A DNA stretch of 64,000 nucleotides. Origin: Ignavibacterium sp. Lineage in GTDB: Bacteria > Bacteroidota > Ignavibacteria > Ignavibacteriales > Ignavibacteriaceae. How positions within the stretch are numbered: the first letter of the stretch is position 1; each line of letters opens with the position of its first letter. Below the pieces are notes generated by a model, which was not told where the DNA came from, did no database searches, and saw only the letters and a program-made list of their open reading frames with translations. Shown here piece after piece: positions 31,829 to 39,883 of the stretch. The DNA is taken from contig JAGXRK010000011.1 of the NCBI GenBank assembly GCA_018335755.1, positions 124,001 through 188,000 of the forward strand, read 5' to 3'. Position numbers and translations under genes: made by a program.

Positions 31829-34030
31829 ATGAAAACAACTCTCGTCATTCTTTCATTCCTCTTCCTGAATTCGGAAGCAATCTTTGCTCAAAAAACCGTG
31901 CGGTACGATTTATACATTGCAGATACAACTGTGACATTTGGAGAATCAGAAACGCGTGCTATTGCAGTAAACGGAATGATTCCTATGCCTACATTAACAT
32001 TTACAGAGGGCGACACAGCAGAAATATGGGTGCACAATAATCTCGACGAAGAAACATCGCTGCATTGGCATGGACTCTTTCTGCCTAACCGGTACGATGG
32101 TGTGGCTAATCTTACACAAACACCTATTCTACCCCACACAACACATTTGTATAAATTCCCCATTATTCAGCACGGTACACATTGGTACCATAGTCATTCC
32201 GGGCTGCAGGAACAAATTGGAATGTATGGCGCTTTTATAATGAATAAAAGAGAGGGATGGGACATCCCAACAATTCCTATTGTCTTGAGTGAGTGGACTG
32301 ACGTGAAACCTGAAGAAGTGCATCGAAGCCTTAAAGCTGCCTCAGACTGGTTTGCTATAGAAAAAGGCACAACGCAAAGTTATGGCGAAGCATTGTTCAG
32401 CGGACATCTGTGGACAAAGCTCACTAATGAGTGGAAACGAATGAATGCAATGGATGTAAGTGATGTACATTATGATAATTTTTTGATAAATGGGAAAAAC
32501 CAAAATGAGCAATCTCGGTTTAAGGCGGGAGATAAAGTAAGGTTGCAAATAGCCAACGGTGGTGCATCAGATTACTTTTGGCTTACCTATGCAGGAGGCA
32601 AGATTACCGTAGTAGCCTCCGATGGAAATGACGTAGAACCGATCGAGGTTGACAGGTTAATAATAGCCGTTTCAGAGACTTATGACGTTGTTGTAACAAT
32701 TCCCGATAACAAAAGTTATGAATTTTTAGCAACCCCCGAAGACCGAACCGGATCGGCATCTTTATGGTTGGGTAGCGGAGAAAAAATACCTGCGGCAAAA
32801 TTACCCAAGCTAAAATATTTTGCAGGAATGGAAATGATGAATGAAATGATGGATATGAATGGCAATATGATTGAAATGGATGGAATGAATATGCAAAACC
32901 AGGTAATGGACATGAATAATGTTATGTATCCGGAAATAACCGGGCCTGAAAACCCGGAAGATACTTCGGAGGCTATGAAAGAAATGAACATGGAAGGGAT
33001 GGAGCTTCAAGGATCAGAAAATATTGTAACTCTAAATTATGCCATGTTACGTTCACCTGAAAAAACAACATTGCCAGCAGGGCCGATACGAGAATTAAAG
33101 TTTGATTTGACAGGAAATATGAATCGCTATGTATGGACAATGGACAATAAGACTATTTCCGAAAGTGATAAGATTCTAATAAAAAAAGGTGAAAACTTAA
33201 GAATTATTCTTTTCAATAACAGCATGATGCGTCACCCAATGCACCTTCATGGGCACGACTTTAGGGTACTGAACGGACAGGGCGAATATGCCCCTATGAA
33301 AAATATAATAGACATCATGCCAATGGAGAGGGACACAATTGAATTTGCAGCCTCGGAGCCGGGAGGTGATTGGTTTTTTCATTGCCATATTCTTTACCAT
33401 ATGATGTCCGGAATGGGAAGAATTTTTAGCTATGAAGATTCTCCCCCAAATCCTGATTTGCCTGATCCTAAGGGATCACTTCAAAAATTGTTTGATGGCG
33501 ACCGTGAGTTTCACCCGATGGGGAGAGTTGGTTTAGAGAGTAACGGGAGTGACGGTGAGGCAATGTACACAAACACCCGATGGAAACTGCTAACTCTATG
33601 GCATGTAGGTCTTCACGATAAACATGGTTATGAAAGTGAAATTAATTTTGGTCGTTATCTTGGAAGTATGCAATGGTGGTTTCCTTATGTTGGCTTCGAT
33701 TATCATTACAAAAAAGTAACCACTCAGGAAAATAATTTGTTTGGTCAGGGAAGCAACAAAAACAATAGGAAAGCAGTTGTAGCGGGTGTGCAATACACTT
33801 TGCCAATGCTGGTAATTGCCGATATGAGAGTTGATACAGATGGTAAGTTTCGTTTTCAATTAAATAGAGAGGATGTCTCGATTACCAGCCGCTTACGATT
33901 TAATTTTATGGCAAATACCGATAAAGAATACTTAATAGGATTCAGATATATCATAACAAAATATTTTTCATTTTCGACTCATTATGATAGTGATATGGGT
34001 GGTGGAGCAGGAATTACTTTTACTTATTAA
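31829..34030 (+). CDS. CopA-like multicopper oxidase with outer-membrane-barrel-like C-terminus
   Basis: A 733-residue copper-resistance multicopper oxidase. Signal peptide; copper ligands HWHGLFLPNRYDG (residue 78 on), THWYHSHSG, HPMHLHGHDFRVL (residue about 471) and HCHILYHMMSGMGRIF. A Met-rich insert of about 70 residues follows residue 330 (MEMMNEMMDMNGN, MKEMNMEGMELQG). From about residue 580 the C-terminus becomes beta-rich, with 'FPYVGFDYHYKK' and the end HYDSDMGGGAGITFTY, similar to CopB-like barrels. The combination is seen in Bacteroidota. No T9SS tail, unlike the oxidase at 17627. Likely Cu(I) oxidation. Confidence 0.92.
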   Translation: MKTTLVILSFLFLNSEAIFAQKTVRYDLYIADTTVTFGESETRAIAVNGMIPMPTLTFTEGDTAEIWVHNNLDEETSLHWHGLFLPNRYDGVANLTQTPILPHTTHLYKFPIIQHGTHWYHSHSGLQEQIGMYGAFIMNKREGWDIPTIPIVLSEWTDVKPEEVHRSLKAASDWFAIEKGTTQSYGEALFSGHLWTKLTNEWKRMNAMDVSDVHYDNFLINGKNQNEQSRFKAGDKVRLQIANGGASDYFWLTYAGGKITVVASDGNDVEPIEVDRLIIAVSETYDVVVTIPDNKSYEFLATPEDRTGSASLWLGSGEKIPAAKLPKLKYFAGMEMMNEMMDMNGNMIEMDGMNMQNQVMDMNNVMYPEITGPENPEDTSEAMKEMNMEGMELQGSENIVTLNYAMLRSPEKTTLPAGPIRELKFDLTGNMNRYVWTMDNKTISESDKILIKKGENLRIILFNNSMMRHPMHLHGHDFRVLNGQGEYAPMKNIIDIMPMERDTIEFAASEPGGDWFFHCHILYHMMSGMGRIFSYEDSPPNPDLPDPKGSLQKLFDGDREFHPMGRVGLESNGSDGEAMYTNTRWKLLTLWHVGLHDKHGYESEINFGRYLGSMQWWFPYVGFDYHYKKVTTQENNLFGQGSNKNNRKAVVAGVQYTLPMLVIADMRVDTDGKFRFQLNREDVSITSRLRFNFMANTDKEYLIGFRYIITKYFSFSTHYDSDMGGGAGITFTY

Positions 34031-34192
34031 ATTTTAGATATTGTAAAACTTTTACTTGTTTGCTTAAATATATAATGGAAGACTTTTGAATTGAAGAAAC
34101 AATTTAATCCTTTCACGGCACTATGTGCGTGGGCGATTTACAGATTATTATTATGGTATAGAATAGTTCAACTATAATAGGAGGCTATAAAT

Positions 34193-34537
34193 ATGAATAT
34201 AAAAGAAATAGATTATAAAGATCGCAGTGAATTCTTAAGAGGTTTTGCTACAATTATCCGAAAAAATAATTGCAATAATATTGATGAAAAATCAATGTTC
34301 TTATTTATTGGAAAGTCTTTCGGATTTGAAAAAGAATTCTGTGAGAAGTCTTTAGAACATCTTATGGTAAATAAATATATACCGGAAGAACCGGCAATTT
34401 TTTCAACCAAACCCATTGCAGAATTTTTTATTAAGGATGTTAATACAATAATGTCCCAAACTCAGTCTATCTCTGAAGCAGCACTTAAATGGCTACAGTT
34501 GACTGCTAATGCTAATAAAGTAGATCTTGAGATATAA
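34193..34537 (+). CDS. Hypothetical protein, 114 aa
   Basis: A mostly helical, acidic protein with no signal peptide and a ribosome site AGGAGG 11 bases before the ATG. Notable parts are 'RKNNCNNIDEKSMFLFIGKS' and 'AEFFIKDVNTIMSQTQSISE'. I do not recognise a family. It stands alone, 162 bases after the oxidase. Confidence 0.65.
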   Translation: MNIKEIDYKDRSEFLRGFATIIRKNNCNNIDEKSMFLFIGKSFGFEKEFCEKSLEHLMVNKYIPEEPAIFSTKPIAEFFIKDVNTIMSQTQSISEAALKWLQLTANANKVDLEI

Positions 34538-34617
34538 TTAAATCTAAAATTGCAGTTTCCAATGAAATAAGTAAAGTTACAATTTCAAAAATATTTCTTA
34601 AAATGACCAAGGTAATA

Positions 34618-35211
34618 ATGAAAAAATATATTTTAATTGGGTTGGTTTTATCTGTAAGTCTGCAAGGCTGTATGATGGGAGGAATGGGTATGATGCATGG
34701 AGGTGATAATGAAAATATGGAAATGGCGAATCATACAACTATGATAATCAAAGAATTTAACACAGCACAATACAAAATTACAGCTGAGTTTCCATCAATG
34801 GTTATGAGCAATGCTGAGAATTGCAATCTAAAAATCTTTGACAAGATTGAAAGCAAAGTTCAAACCGATGCATCTGTCTATCTTGAAGTTGCAAAAGTAG
34901 ATTCTGAAACAAATGATTATGGTGTTCAGGTTGCTTCTTCCTTTGAAAGTAAGCCTATGGGTATAAAAAATGATTATTTTGTTTTTAAACCTGATTTGTC
35001 TGCTGTCGGTAAATATCAATTAACATTTAAAATCAAAAGAATAGGGTCGAACACCTTTAGCGATCCGATTTCGATTGAGGCAGTGATAGAAAACCACCCG
35101 GATATGAAACAAGATAGAGCTAATTCTAATTTAGGTAGTATTTTTACTTCGCCATATTTTTATGTTGGCACTTTAGCAATGGCGTTAATGATGGTTTTTA
35201 TGATCTTTTAA
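34618..35211 (+). CDS. Exported lipoprotein with Met-rich N-terminus and C-terminal membrane helix
   Basis: The ATG at 34618 has AAGG 8 bases upstream and starts a lipoprotein signal, SVSLQGC, followed by MMGGMGMMHGG and NMEMANH, a soft metal-binding stretch. The middle (about 45-165) is beta-rich, and a hydrophobic C-terminal helix (FYVGTLAMALMMVFMIF) ends the protein. Two possible membrane anchors (lipid and helix) are unusual. The family is not recognised, but copper binding is likely. It is followed by a TonB-receptor remnant. Confidence 0.65.
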   Translation: MKKYILIGLVLSVSLQGCMMGGMGMMHGGDNENMEMANHTTMIIKEFNTAQYKITAEFPSMVMSNAENCNLKIFDKIESKVQTDASVYLEVAKVDSETNDYGVQVASSFESKPMGIKNDYFVFKPDLSAVGKYQLTFKIKRIGSNTFSDPISIEAVIENHPDMKQDRANSNLGSIFTSPYFYVGTLAMALMMVFMIF

Positions 35212-35228
35212 TATTTAGGTGAAAATAA

Positions 35229-35450
35229 GCTTTTTACTCAAATTATAAGTCGCCTTATAGCAAGTTTAATGTGCGTTTAACAAGATTGTTCTATTTACAA
35301 AATTTTCCTATTGAAATATATATTGAAGTATTAAACGCATTAAACAATAAAAATGTAGTCCACTGGATTTATAATCTTGACTATACATCCAAGAGATCAA
35401 TGACAGTATTTCCACTAATTCCGGTAATTGGTGTAAATTTAAAAATATGA
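35229..35450 (+). pseudogene. C-terminal remnant of TonB-dependent receptor
   Basis: A frame without start codon reads SPYSKFNVRLTRLFYLQNF, IEIYIEVLNALNNKNVVHW and ends 'MTVFPLIPVIGVNLKI'. These are the last strands of TonB-dependent outer membrane receptors (pattern YLEVxNxLNxxNV ... LPxxPxxGxxxxF). The preceding codons end at a TAA at 35226, so the rest of the gene is gone. It is a deletion scar just upstream of a sigma-54 promoter. Confidence 0.7.
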
Positions 35451-35500
35451 ATGTTTAAACCCGCAATAGAGTTACATCCTTCCTTATAATATATCCCCTA

Positions 35501-35600
35501 TTTAAAGTATTTAAAAGGAATTAAATTCTTTAAAAATCAAAATTGTGAAAAATCACTATCCGCTATAAAATCCAAACATTTTCTTTGGCTGGTTTTTTGG
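35501..35600 (+). promoter_or_regulatory. Sigma-54-like promoter with phased TTTAAA array
   Basis: Hexamers TTTAAA/ATTAAA lie at 35501, 35510, 35520 and 35529 (steps 9, 10, 9). 58 bases after the last hexamer's start is the GG of TTTGGCTG (35587-35588), and ten bases later GG instead of GC at 35599-35600. The -12 is imperfect, but the geometry equals the other sites. It should serve the operon from 35709. Confidence 0.6.
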
Positions 35601-35708
35601 ACTTGGTGATGATAGTAAAACAGTAAAACAAAACAGAAAGATCGCTATACAATTAATTTGAATTAAATTAATGTAATCACCAAAAATTAGACTCAAATCG
35701 GAGATGGA

Positions 35709-35978
35709 ATGAAAGTGCCTGGAGGAATAAATAAAAGAATATTTAGTCTAAAAATAAATATGTTATCATTATTACGTATTGAGAAGAATGAAAAAGAAGT
35801 TAATAAATTGAGATTCTTTTTCCCTTTTCGAATACTTTCAGGAATTAATGTATTTGTTAAAAAAACGAAAAATTTTTATAAAAAAACTTTCGAAAAAAAT
35901 ATGACAGCGATAAGTTTTGCTGAAGCAGGAGAATTTGATACAGCTAAAGATATCTTGGGTGATGAAAAAACATTATAA
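35709..35978 (+). CDS. Hypothetical basic protein, 89 aa
   Basis: A small protein beginning MKVPGGINKRIFS, with a basic middle ('FVKKTKNFYKKTFEKN') and a C-terminal 'MTAISFAEAGEFDTAKDIL' segment. This last part resembles a short conserved element of small proteins in this kind of operon, but I cannot name a family. GGAG lies 7 bases upstream. It is the first gene after the sigma-54 promoter. Confidence 0.55.
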   Translation: MKVPGGINKRIFSLKINMLSLLRIEKNEKEVNKLRFFFPFRILSGINVFVKKTKNFYKKTFEKNMTAISFAEAGEFDTAKDILGDEKTL

Positions 35979-36048
35979 GATGATATAAATATAGATTGAA
36001 GTTGGTGTGTCAATAACAAAATTAATTAATTTATTAAAAGGTATTAAA

Positions 36049-36228
36049 ATGGAAAAAGATCCGGTATGCGGGATGGAGATTAAAGACACAATCAAAGCCG
36101 AGGCTACTGTTTACAAAAGTAAAACATATTATTTCTGCAGTGCCTTATGTATGGTTCAATTTCAGCAAAATCCTGAAAAGTATGTGAAGCACGATGATGA
36201 GGGCAAACACGAACATCATCATCATTGA
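36049..36228 (+). CDS. YHS-domain protein with His-rich tail, 59 aa
   Basis: The ATG at 36049 begins [19 protein letters not shown], a classic YHS domain, with the second half 'YYFCSALCMVQFQQNPEKY', and a tail KHEHHHH that could bind metal. An AAAAGG site is 10 bases upstream. It overlaps no other gene but is coupled to the flavoprotein gene at 36264. YHS proteins are metal (copper) binding modules. Confidence 0.85.
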   Translation: MEKDPVCGMEIKDTIKAEATVYKSKTYYFCSALCMVQFQQNPEKYVKHDDEGKHEHHHH

Positions 36229-36263
36229 TACTCGAAAAACTGTCAAGGTTGCGAGAGAAATTT

Positions 36264-37433
36264 ATGAAAAGCAATAAAGATGTAACAATAGTTGGTGCCG
36301 GTCCGGGTGGTTTAACAGCAGCAATTAATCTGGCTAAAAATGGTTACGATGTAAATTTGTACGAGCAGAACAATACTGTAGGCTTAAGATTTAACGGTGA
36401 TTTTCAAGGGCTGGAAAATTGGTCTGATGAAGAAGATACTTTAGATATCTTAAAACGGATCGGCATCAGCACAAATTTTTTGTGTTATCCGTATTATGGC
36501 AGCAATGGTTTTTTTGTTGGACCGAAACGGCAAAAGATAATGGTGAAATCATCCCGTCCGCTTTTTTATCTTGTCGAAAGAGGTTCAAGAGAATCCGTTA
36601 AAGAGGGATCGTTGGACCAGAGCTTGCGAAAACAGGCAGAAGATTTGGGTGTAAATATTTATTGGAATCAGAAATTGGAATCAGTAAATAATCGAGCAAC
36701 GATTATTGGTACAGGACCAAAAGCTGCAGACGCAATTGCAAAAGGAATGGTATTTAAAACTTCTAATGAAAATATCTTTATCGGTTTTTTGAATAATAAA
36801 ATAGCGCCAAGAGCTTATGCTTATCTTTTAGTAAATAATGGTAAAGCAACTTTTGCTACTTGTATGTTTGAAGATTTTAGGAATGAAAAACTTTACTATG
36901 ATAGAGCATTAGTCGAATTGAATTCCGCTATAGAGATTGATATAAATGAACCTAAAGAATTTGGCGGGTTTGTAAATTATTTTAATGAACCAAAAATCTC
37001 AAAGGATAATAGAATCTTATACGTGGGTGAAAACGCTGGTTTTCAGGATGCTCTCTGGGGATTTGGTATCAAGTATGCAATGCTTTCAGGTTATTATGCG
37101 GCTCAAAGTATCATCCACAAACTCAATTATTTTGAACTGTGTAAAAAACATCTTATTCCAAAACTTCAAGTATCACTTGCCAACCGGTGGTTATTTGCTC
37201 ATTTATATAATACCGGATATAATTTGATACTCAATAAAATGAAATCAATGGATGATGCAATTCCAGCACTAAGAAAACACTATAATACTTCTTTAAGTAA
37301 AAGATTAATTTATCCGATTGCACAGAGATGGTATAAGACAAGATTAATAGATAAGCAATGTATGCACGAGCATTGTGATTGCGTTTGGTGTCGTCACGGT
37401 AAGCTTGCTCACGCAGTGGAAGAAAATTGTTAG
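36264..37433 (+). CDS. FAD-dependent oxidoreductase (geranylgeranyl-reductase-like)
   Basis: A 389-residue flavoprotein. VTIVGAGPGGLTAAINLAK near the N-terminus is the dinucleotide fold. 'VGENAGFQDALWGFGIKYAM' near residue 255 resembles the second FAD motif of geranylgeranyl reductase-type enzymes. The C-terminus carries a Cys cluster 'QCMHEHCDCVWCRHGK' unlike that family and a final EENC. The cluster could bind a metal or Fe-S centre. The Rieske gene follows by 19 bases, so the two may form one electron-transfer chain. Substrate unknown. The ATG at 36264 has GAGAG upstream; a longer frame begins at 36225. Confidence 0.8.
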   Translation: MKSNKDVTIVGAGPGGLTAAINLAKNGYDVNLYEQNNTVGLRFNGDFQGLENWSDEEDTLDILKRIGISTNFLCYPYYGSNGFFVGPKRQKIMVKSSRPLFYLVERGSRESVKEGSLDQSLRKQAEDLGVNIYWNQKLESVNNRATIIGTGPKAADAIAKGMVFKTSNENIFIGFLNNKIAPRAYAYLLVNNGKATFATCMFEDFRNEKLYYDRALVELNSAIEIDINEPKEFGGFVNYFNEPKISKDNRILYVGENAGFQDALWGFGIKYAMLSGYYAAQSIIHKLNYFELCKKHLIPKLQVSLANRWLFAHLYNTGYNLILNKMKSMDDAIPALRKHYNTSLSKRLIYPIAQRWYKTRLIDKQCMHEHCDCVWCRHGKLAHAVEENC

Positions 37434-37452
37434 TTATAAAGGAGATAAGCAA

Positions 37453-37908
37453 ATGTCTGAAATCCTAAATAATAATAGTAATAAATCACGCAGGAATTTT
37501 CTGAAATATTTTTTAGGCGGTGGTCTCGCTGGGTTTCTGTTTTCCGTAATTTATCCGGTTCTAAAATATTTAGTGCCACCAAAATCTTCTGAGCCGGTTC
37601 CAAATACCGCTATTGCTGGTAAGGTAGGAGAATTAAAACCAAACAGTGGAAAGATATTCCGTTTTGGTGAAAAACCAGGGATCCTAATTAATACTCCTGA
37701 TGGGGAATTGCGAGCATTTACAGCTGTTTGTACACATTTGGATTGTACTGTTCAATACCGGGAAGATCTTCAACATATTTGGTGTGCATGTCATAACGGG
37801 CATTATGATCTTAAAGGAATTAATATTGCCGGACCACCCCCAAGACCATTAACACCTTTCAGGGTTAATCTTAATGGAGATCAGATTTTCGTTTCAAGAA
37901 TTAGTTAG
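37453..37908 (+). CDS. Rieske 2Fe-2S protein, Tat-exported
   Basis: A 151-residue Rieske iron-sulfur protein. A twin-arginine signal with SRRNFLK leads into a hydrophobic helix. Cluster ligands are CTHLDC and CACHNGHYD, and the disulfide cysteines are in these same loops. The proline loop is seen in 'GPPPRPLTPFRV'. The ATG at 37453 has AAGGAGA 10-14 bases upstream. It resembles the QcrA-type Rieske subunit but stands alone without a cytochrome b gene; it may pair with the flavoprotein upstream. Confidence 0.93.
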   Translation: MSEILNNNSNKSRRNFLKYFLGGGLAGFLFSVIYPVLKYLVPPKSSEPVPNTAIAGKVGELKPNSGKIFRFGEKPGILINTPDGELRAFTAVCTHLDCTVQYREDLQHIWCACHNGHYDLKGINIAGPPPRPLTPFRVNLNGDQIFVSRIS

Positions 37909-37962
37909 AAAAGTTAAAAAAATAAGTGAACATCTAATTCGTAAAACTAATTAATATGATAA

Positions 37963-38229
37963 ATGACTAAGAATTTCAATTTTTTAATTTTACCAATGTC
38001 CGTTTTCCTTTATGGAATTAGCTGGGCATTAATCTTTTTAACATTCTCCGCTTTTCATGGAATGACAGAAATGTTTAACGACGACTTTGTATTTCTAATT
38101 GCCCGTATTTTTAATTTCAATATTAATTCTATTCAAGCCGGTTTTACTTTTGCTTTTTTCGATGGGGCATTATTCGGATTAATAATCGGAGCTCTGATTC
38201 TTTTGATAAGTAAAAAAAATAAAGTTTAA
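37963..38229 (+). CDS. Hypothetical membrane protein, 88 aa
   Basis: An 88-residue protein with two membrane helices (residues 7-32 and 57-83), separated by a short loop with 'TEMFNDDFVFLIARIFNF', ending ISKKNKV. It resembles short two-helix membrane proteins but no family was recognised. It follows the Rieske gene by 54 bases. Confidence 0.6.
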   Translation: MTKNFNFLILPMSVFLYGISWALIFLTFSAFHGMTEMFNDDFVFLIARIFNFNINSIQAGFTFAFFDGALFGLIIGALILLISKKNKV

Positions 38230-38256
38230 TTGAAGTTAAATATAATTATTTGGTGA

Positions 38257-38559
38257 AATCCAATAATAACTTTAAAAATACATTATAAAATACTTCTAAT
38301 CTGCTTGCTGCCAATATTGAATTTGTTGTTTTGGCTTCTAGCAGTATGGAGCTTAATAACTTTATTATGAATAGCTGTTTGGAACAGGCTTTTGACCAAA
38401 ACAACAATCGTTTTATTGATTAGAATTGAAGATGCTTCACCTTTATTTGATATAAGAAAGCTTGACAATAAAAGAATTTCAATCGGTCTCATGGCTTTGA
38501 TTATTCTTTTTATGATTCAGATACCAGTTCCGCATTCATTCTTTGAAAGCTGGGATTAA
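38257..38559 (+). pseudogene. C-terminal remnant of M50-like site-2 protease (copy 1)
   Basis: An open frame with no good start reads a hydrophobic stretch (LLICLLPILNLLFWLL), then 'ASPLFDIRKLDNKRISIGL' and 'MALIILFMIQIPVP', ending FFESWD. The LD-x-KR-x-x-x-G-x-x-x-LIIF-x-x-x-PVP pattern fits the C-terminus of some M50-like membrane proteases. An ATG at 38347 would make a 70-residue ORF, but a truncated gene is more likely. A second decayed copy of its end is at 39763. Confidence 0.45.
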
Positions 38560-38588
38560 ATAGTTCATAATTGTAATTATTAATTAAG

Positions 38589-39218
38589 ATGATAGTAATG
38601 AAAAAAACGGATAACACCGAAGTGATAAAACATAGATACAACAGGTATTCTAAATTTTATGATCTACTTGAGGCGCCAATGGAAATTCTTTTCGGTAAGT
38701 GGAGAAAAGATTTAGTTAAATATAGTTCAGGGAAAGTGCTGGAAGTTGGTATAGGTACCGGAAAAAATATAAAGTATTATCCCAAAAATGTTGATTTAAC
38801 TGCCATTGATTTTAGTAAGGGGATGCTTTCGAAAGCAATTAAAAAAAACAATAATAAATCAAAAATTAATTTTTTACGAAAGGACATTCAAGAAACAGAC
38901 TTTGATTCTGACAAATTCGATACGGTTATAGCTTCATATGTATTTTGTTCAGTTCCTGATCCAGTTAAAGGACTAAAAGAAATAAAACGAATATGCAAAA
39001 ATAACGGTAAAATAATTTTGCTCGAGCATGTTAGAAGTGATAACAAAATAATTGGGGTAATGATGGACTTACTTAATCCACTGACTGTGAGTCTGCTTGG
39101 TTATAACATAAACAGAAATACCGAAAATAATGTAGTCAATTCCGGGCTTCATTCTTACCAGGTTCGATATTTATGGTTCGATATTTTTAGAATGATTATA
39201 ATAAATAACAAAAAATAA
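38589..39218 (+). CDS. Class I SAM-dependent methyltransferase, UbiE-like
   Basis: A 209-residue methyltransferase with the SAM motif 'KVLEVGIGTGKNIKYYP' near residue 50, 'DLTAIDFSKGMLSKA', and post-motif II 'FDTVIASYVFCSVPDPVKGL'. 'CKNNGKIILLEHVRSDN' is the usual motif III. The C-terminal part is short compared with UbiE. An alternative start is the ATG at 38598 (MKKTDNTEV). The substrate is not readable; in metal loci such enzymes may methylate metal(loid)s or quinones. A DUF302 gene follows by 26 bases. Confidence 0.8.
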   Translation: MIVMKKTDNTEVIKHRYNRYSKFYDLLEAPMEILFGKWRKDLVKYSSGKVLEVGIGTGKNIKYYPKNVDLTAIDFSKGMLSKAIKKNNNKSKINFLRKDIQETDFDSDKFDTVIASYVFCSVPDPVKGLKEIKRICKNNGKIILLEHVRSDNKIIGVMMDLLNPLTVSLLGYNINRNTENNVVNSGLHSYQVRYLWFDIFRMIIINNKK

Positions 39219-39244
39219 ATTTCAATTAAAGATCGGAGTAAAAA

Positions 39245-39634
39245 ATGAGTTACTATTATAGTAAAATTATAGAGGATAGTTTTGAGAACGTTCTGCGTAA
39301 AACAGAAGTGGCGCTTAAACAGGAGGGGTTCGGTATCTTAACTGAAATTGATGTAAAGGAGACGTTAAAGAAGAAATTGGATGTGGATTTCAAGAAATAC
39401 AAAATCTTAGGTGCTTGTAACCCGCCGTTCGCCTATAAAGCATTACAGGCAGAAGATAAAATTGGGGCTATGCTGCCCTGCAATGTCATTGTTATTGAAC
39501 AAGGATTTAATAGAATAGAAATTGCAGCTGTCGATCCTGTATCTTCAATGCAGGCCGTAAAAAATGAAAACCTGTCTTCGATTGCTGATGAAATACGGGC
39601 AAAGTTAAAAAAAGTTCTTGATAGTCTTACATGA
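39245..39634 (+). CDS. DUF302 domain protein (second copy)
   Basis: A 129-residue DUF302 protein. The central block 'EGFGILTEIDVKETLKKKLD', GACNPPFAYK, LPCNVIV is nearly identical to the copy at 10479, while the ends differ. AGATCGGAG precedes the ATG. The two cysteines of the conserved core are kept. No flanking mini membrane proteins here. Function unknown. Confidence 0.85.
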   Translation: MSYYYSKIIEDSFENVLRKTEVALKQEGFGILTEIDVKETLKKKLDVDFKKYKILGACNPPFAYKALQAEDKIGAMLPCNVIVIEQGFNRIEIAAVDPVSSMQAVKNENLSSIADEIRAKLKKVLDSLT

Positions 39635-39672
39635 GCGCTAGTTGACTTATTTGAGGGATTCATAGTTCTCTC

Positions 39673-39852
39673 TTTAGCAGGAAAAAAGTCATATCACATT
39701 TCGATGACGTGCCCAAGCTTGGCAGTGAAAGAGTTGTAATTTGTTTTATTGACTTCATTAAGCTTTTTATAATCCTGATTCCGGCTCGGCATTCGTTTTC
39801 TGAAAGATTTGGAATTAGTTGCACATATATGTACGAGCAATCATTTTATTAG
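39673..39852 (+). pseudogene. Decayed copy of the M50-like tail (copy 2)
   Basis: The bases from 39763 to about 39817 align with 38506-38560 (about 70% by eye): CTTTTTAT, GATTCCGG/GATACCAG, GCATTCxTT and TGAAAG. The reading frame gives 'KLFIILIPARHSFSERFG', like the end of copy 1. No start codon. It lies between DUF302 and NuoM and is probably another scar. Confidence 0.4.
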
Positions 39853-39883
39853 TCATAACTAAAATAGATTTATTTGAGGTACT

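Noticed and set aside
34112..34132. CACGGCACTATGTGCGTG with GG-N10-GT as a sigma-54 promoter for the gene at 34193
   Set aside because: No hexamer array, -12 is GCGT; it is more likely a small imperfect hairpin.
38283..38492. Minus-strand 69-codon ORF
   Set aside because: The plus strand carries a more convincing remnant with a recognisable membrane protein tail.
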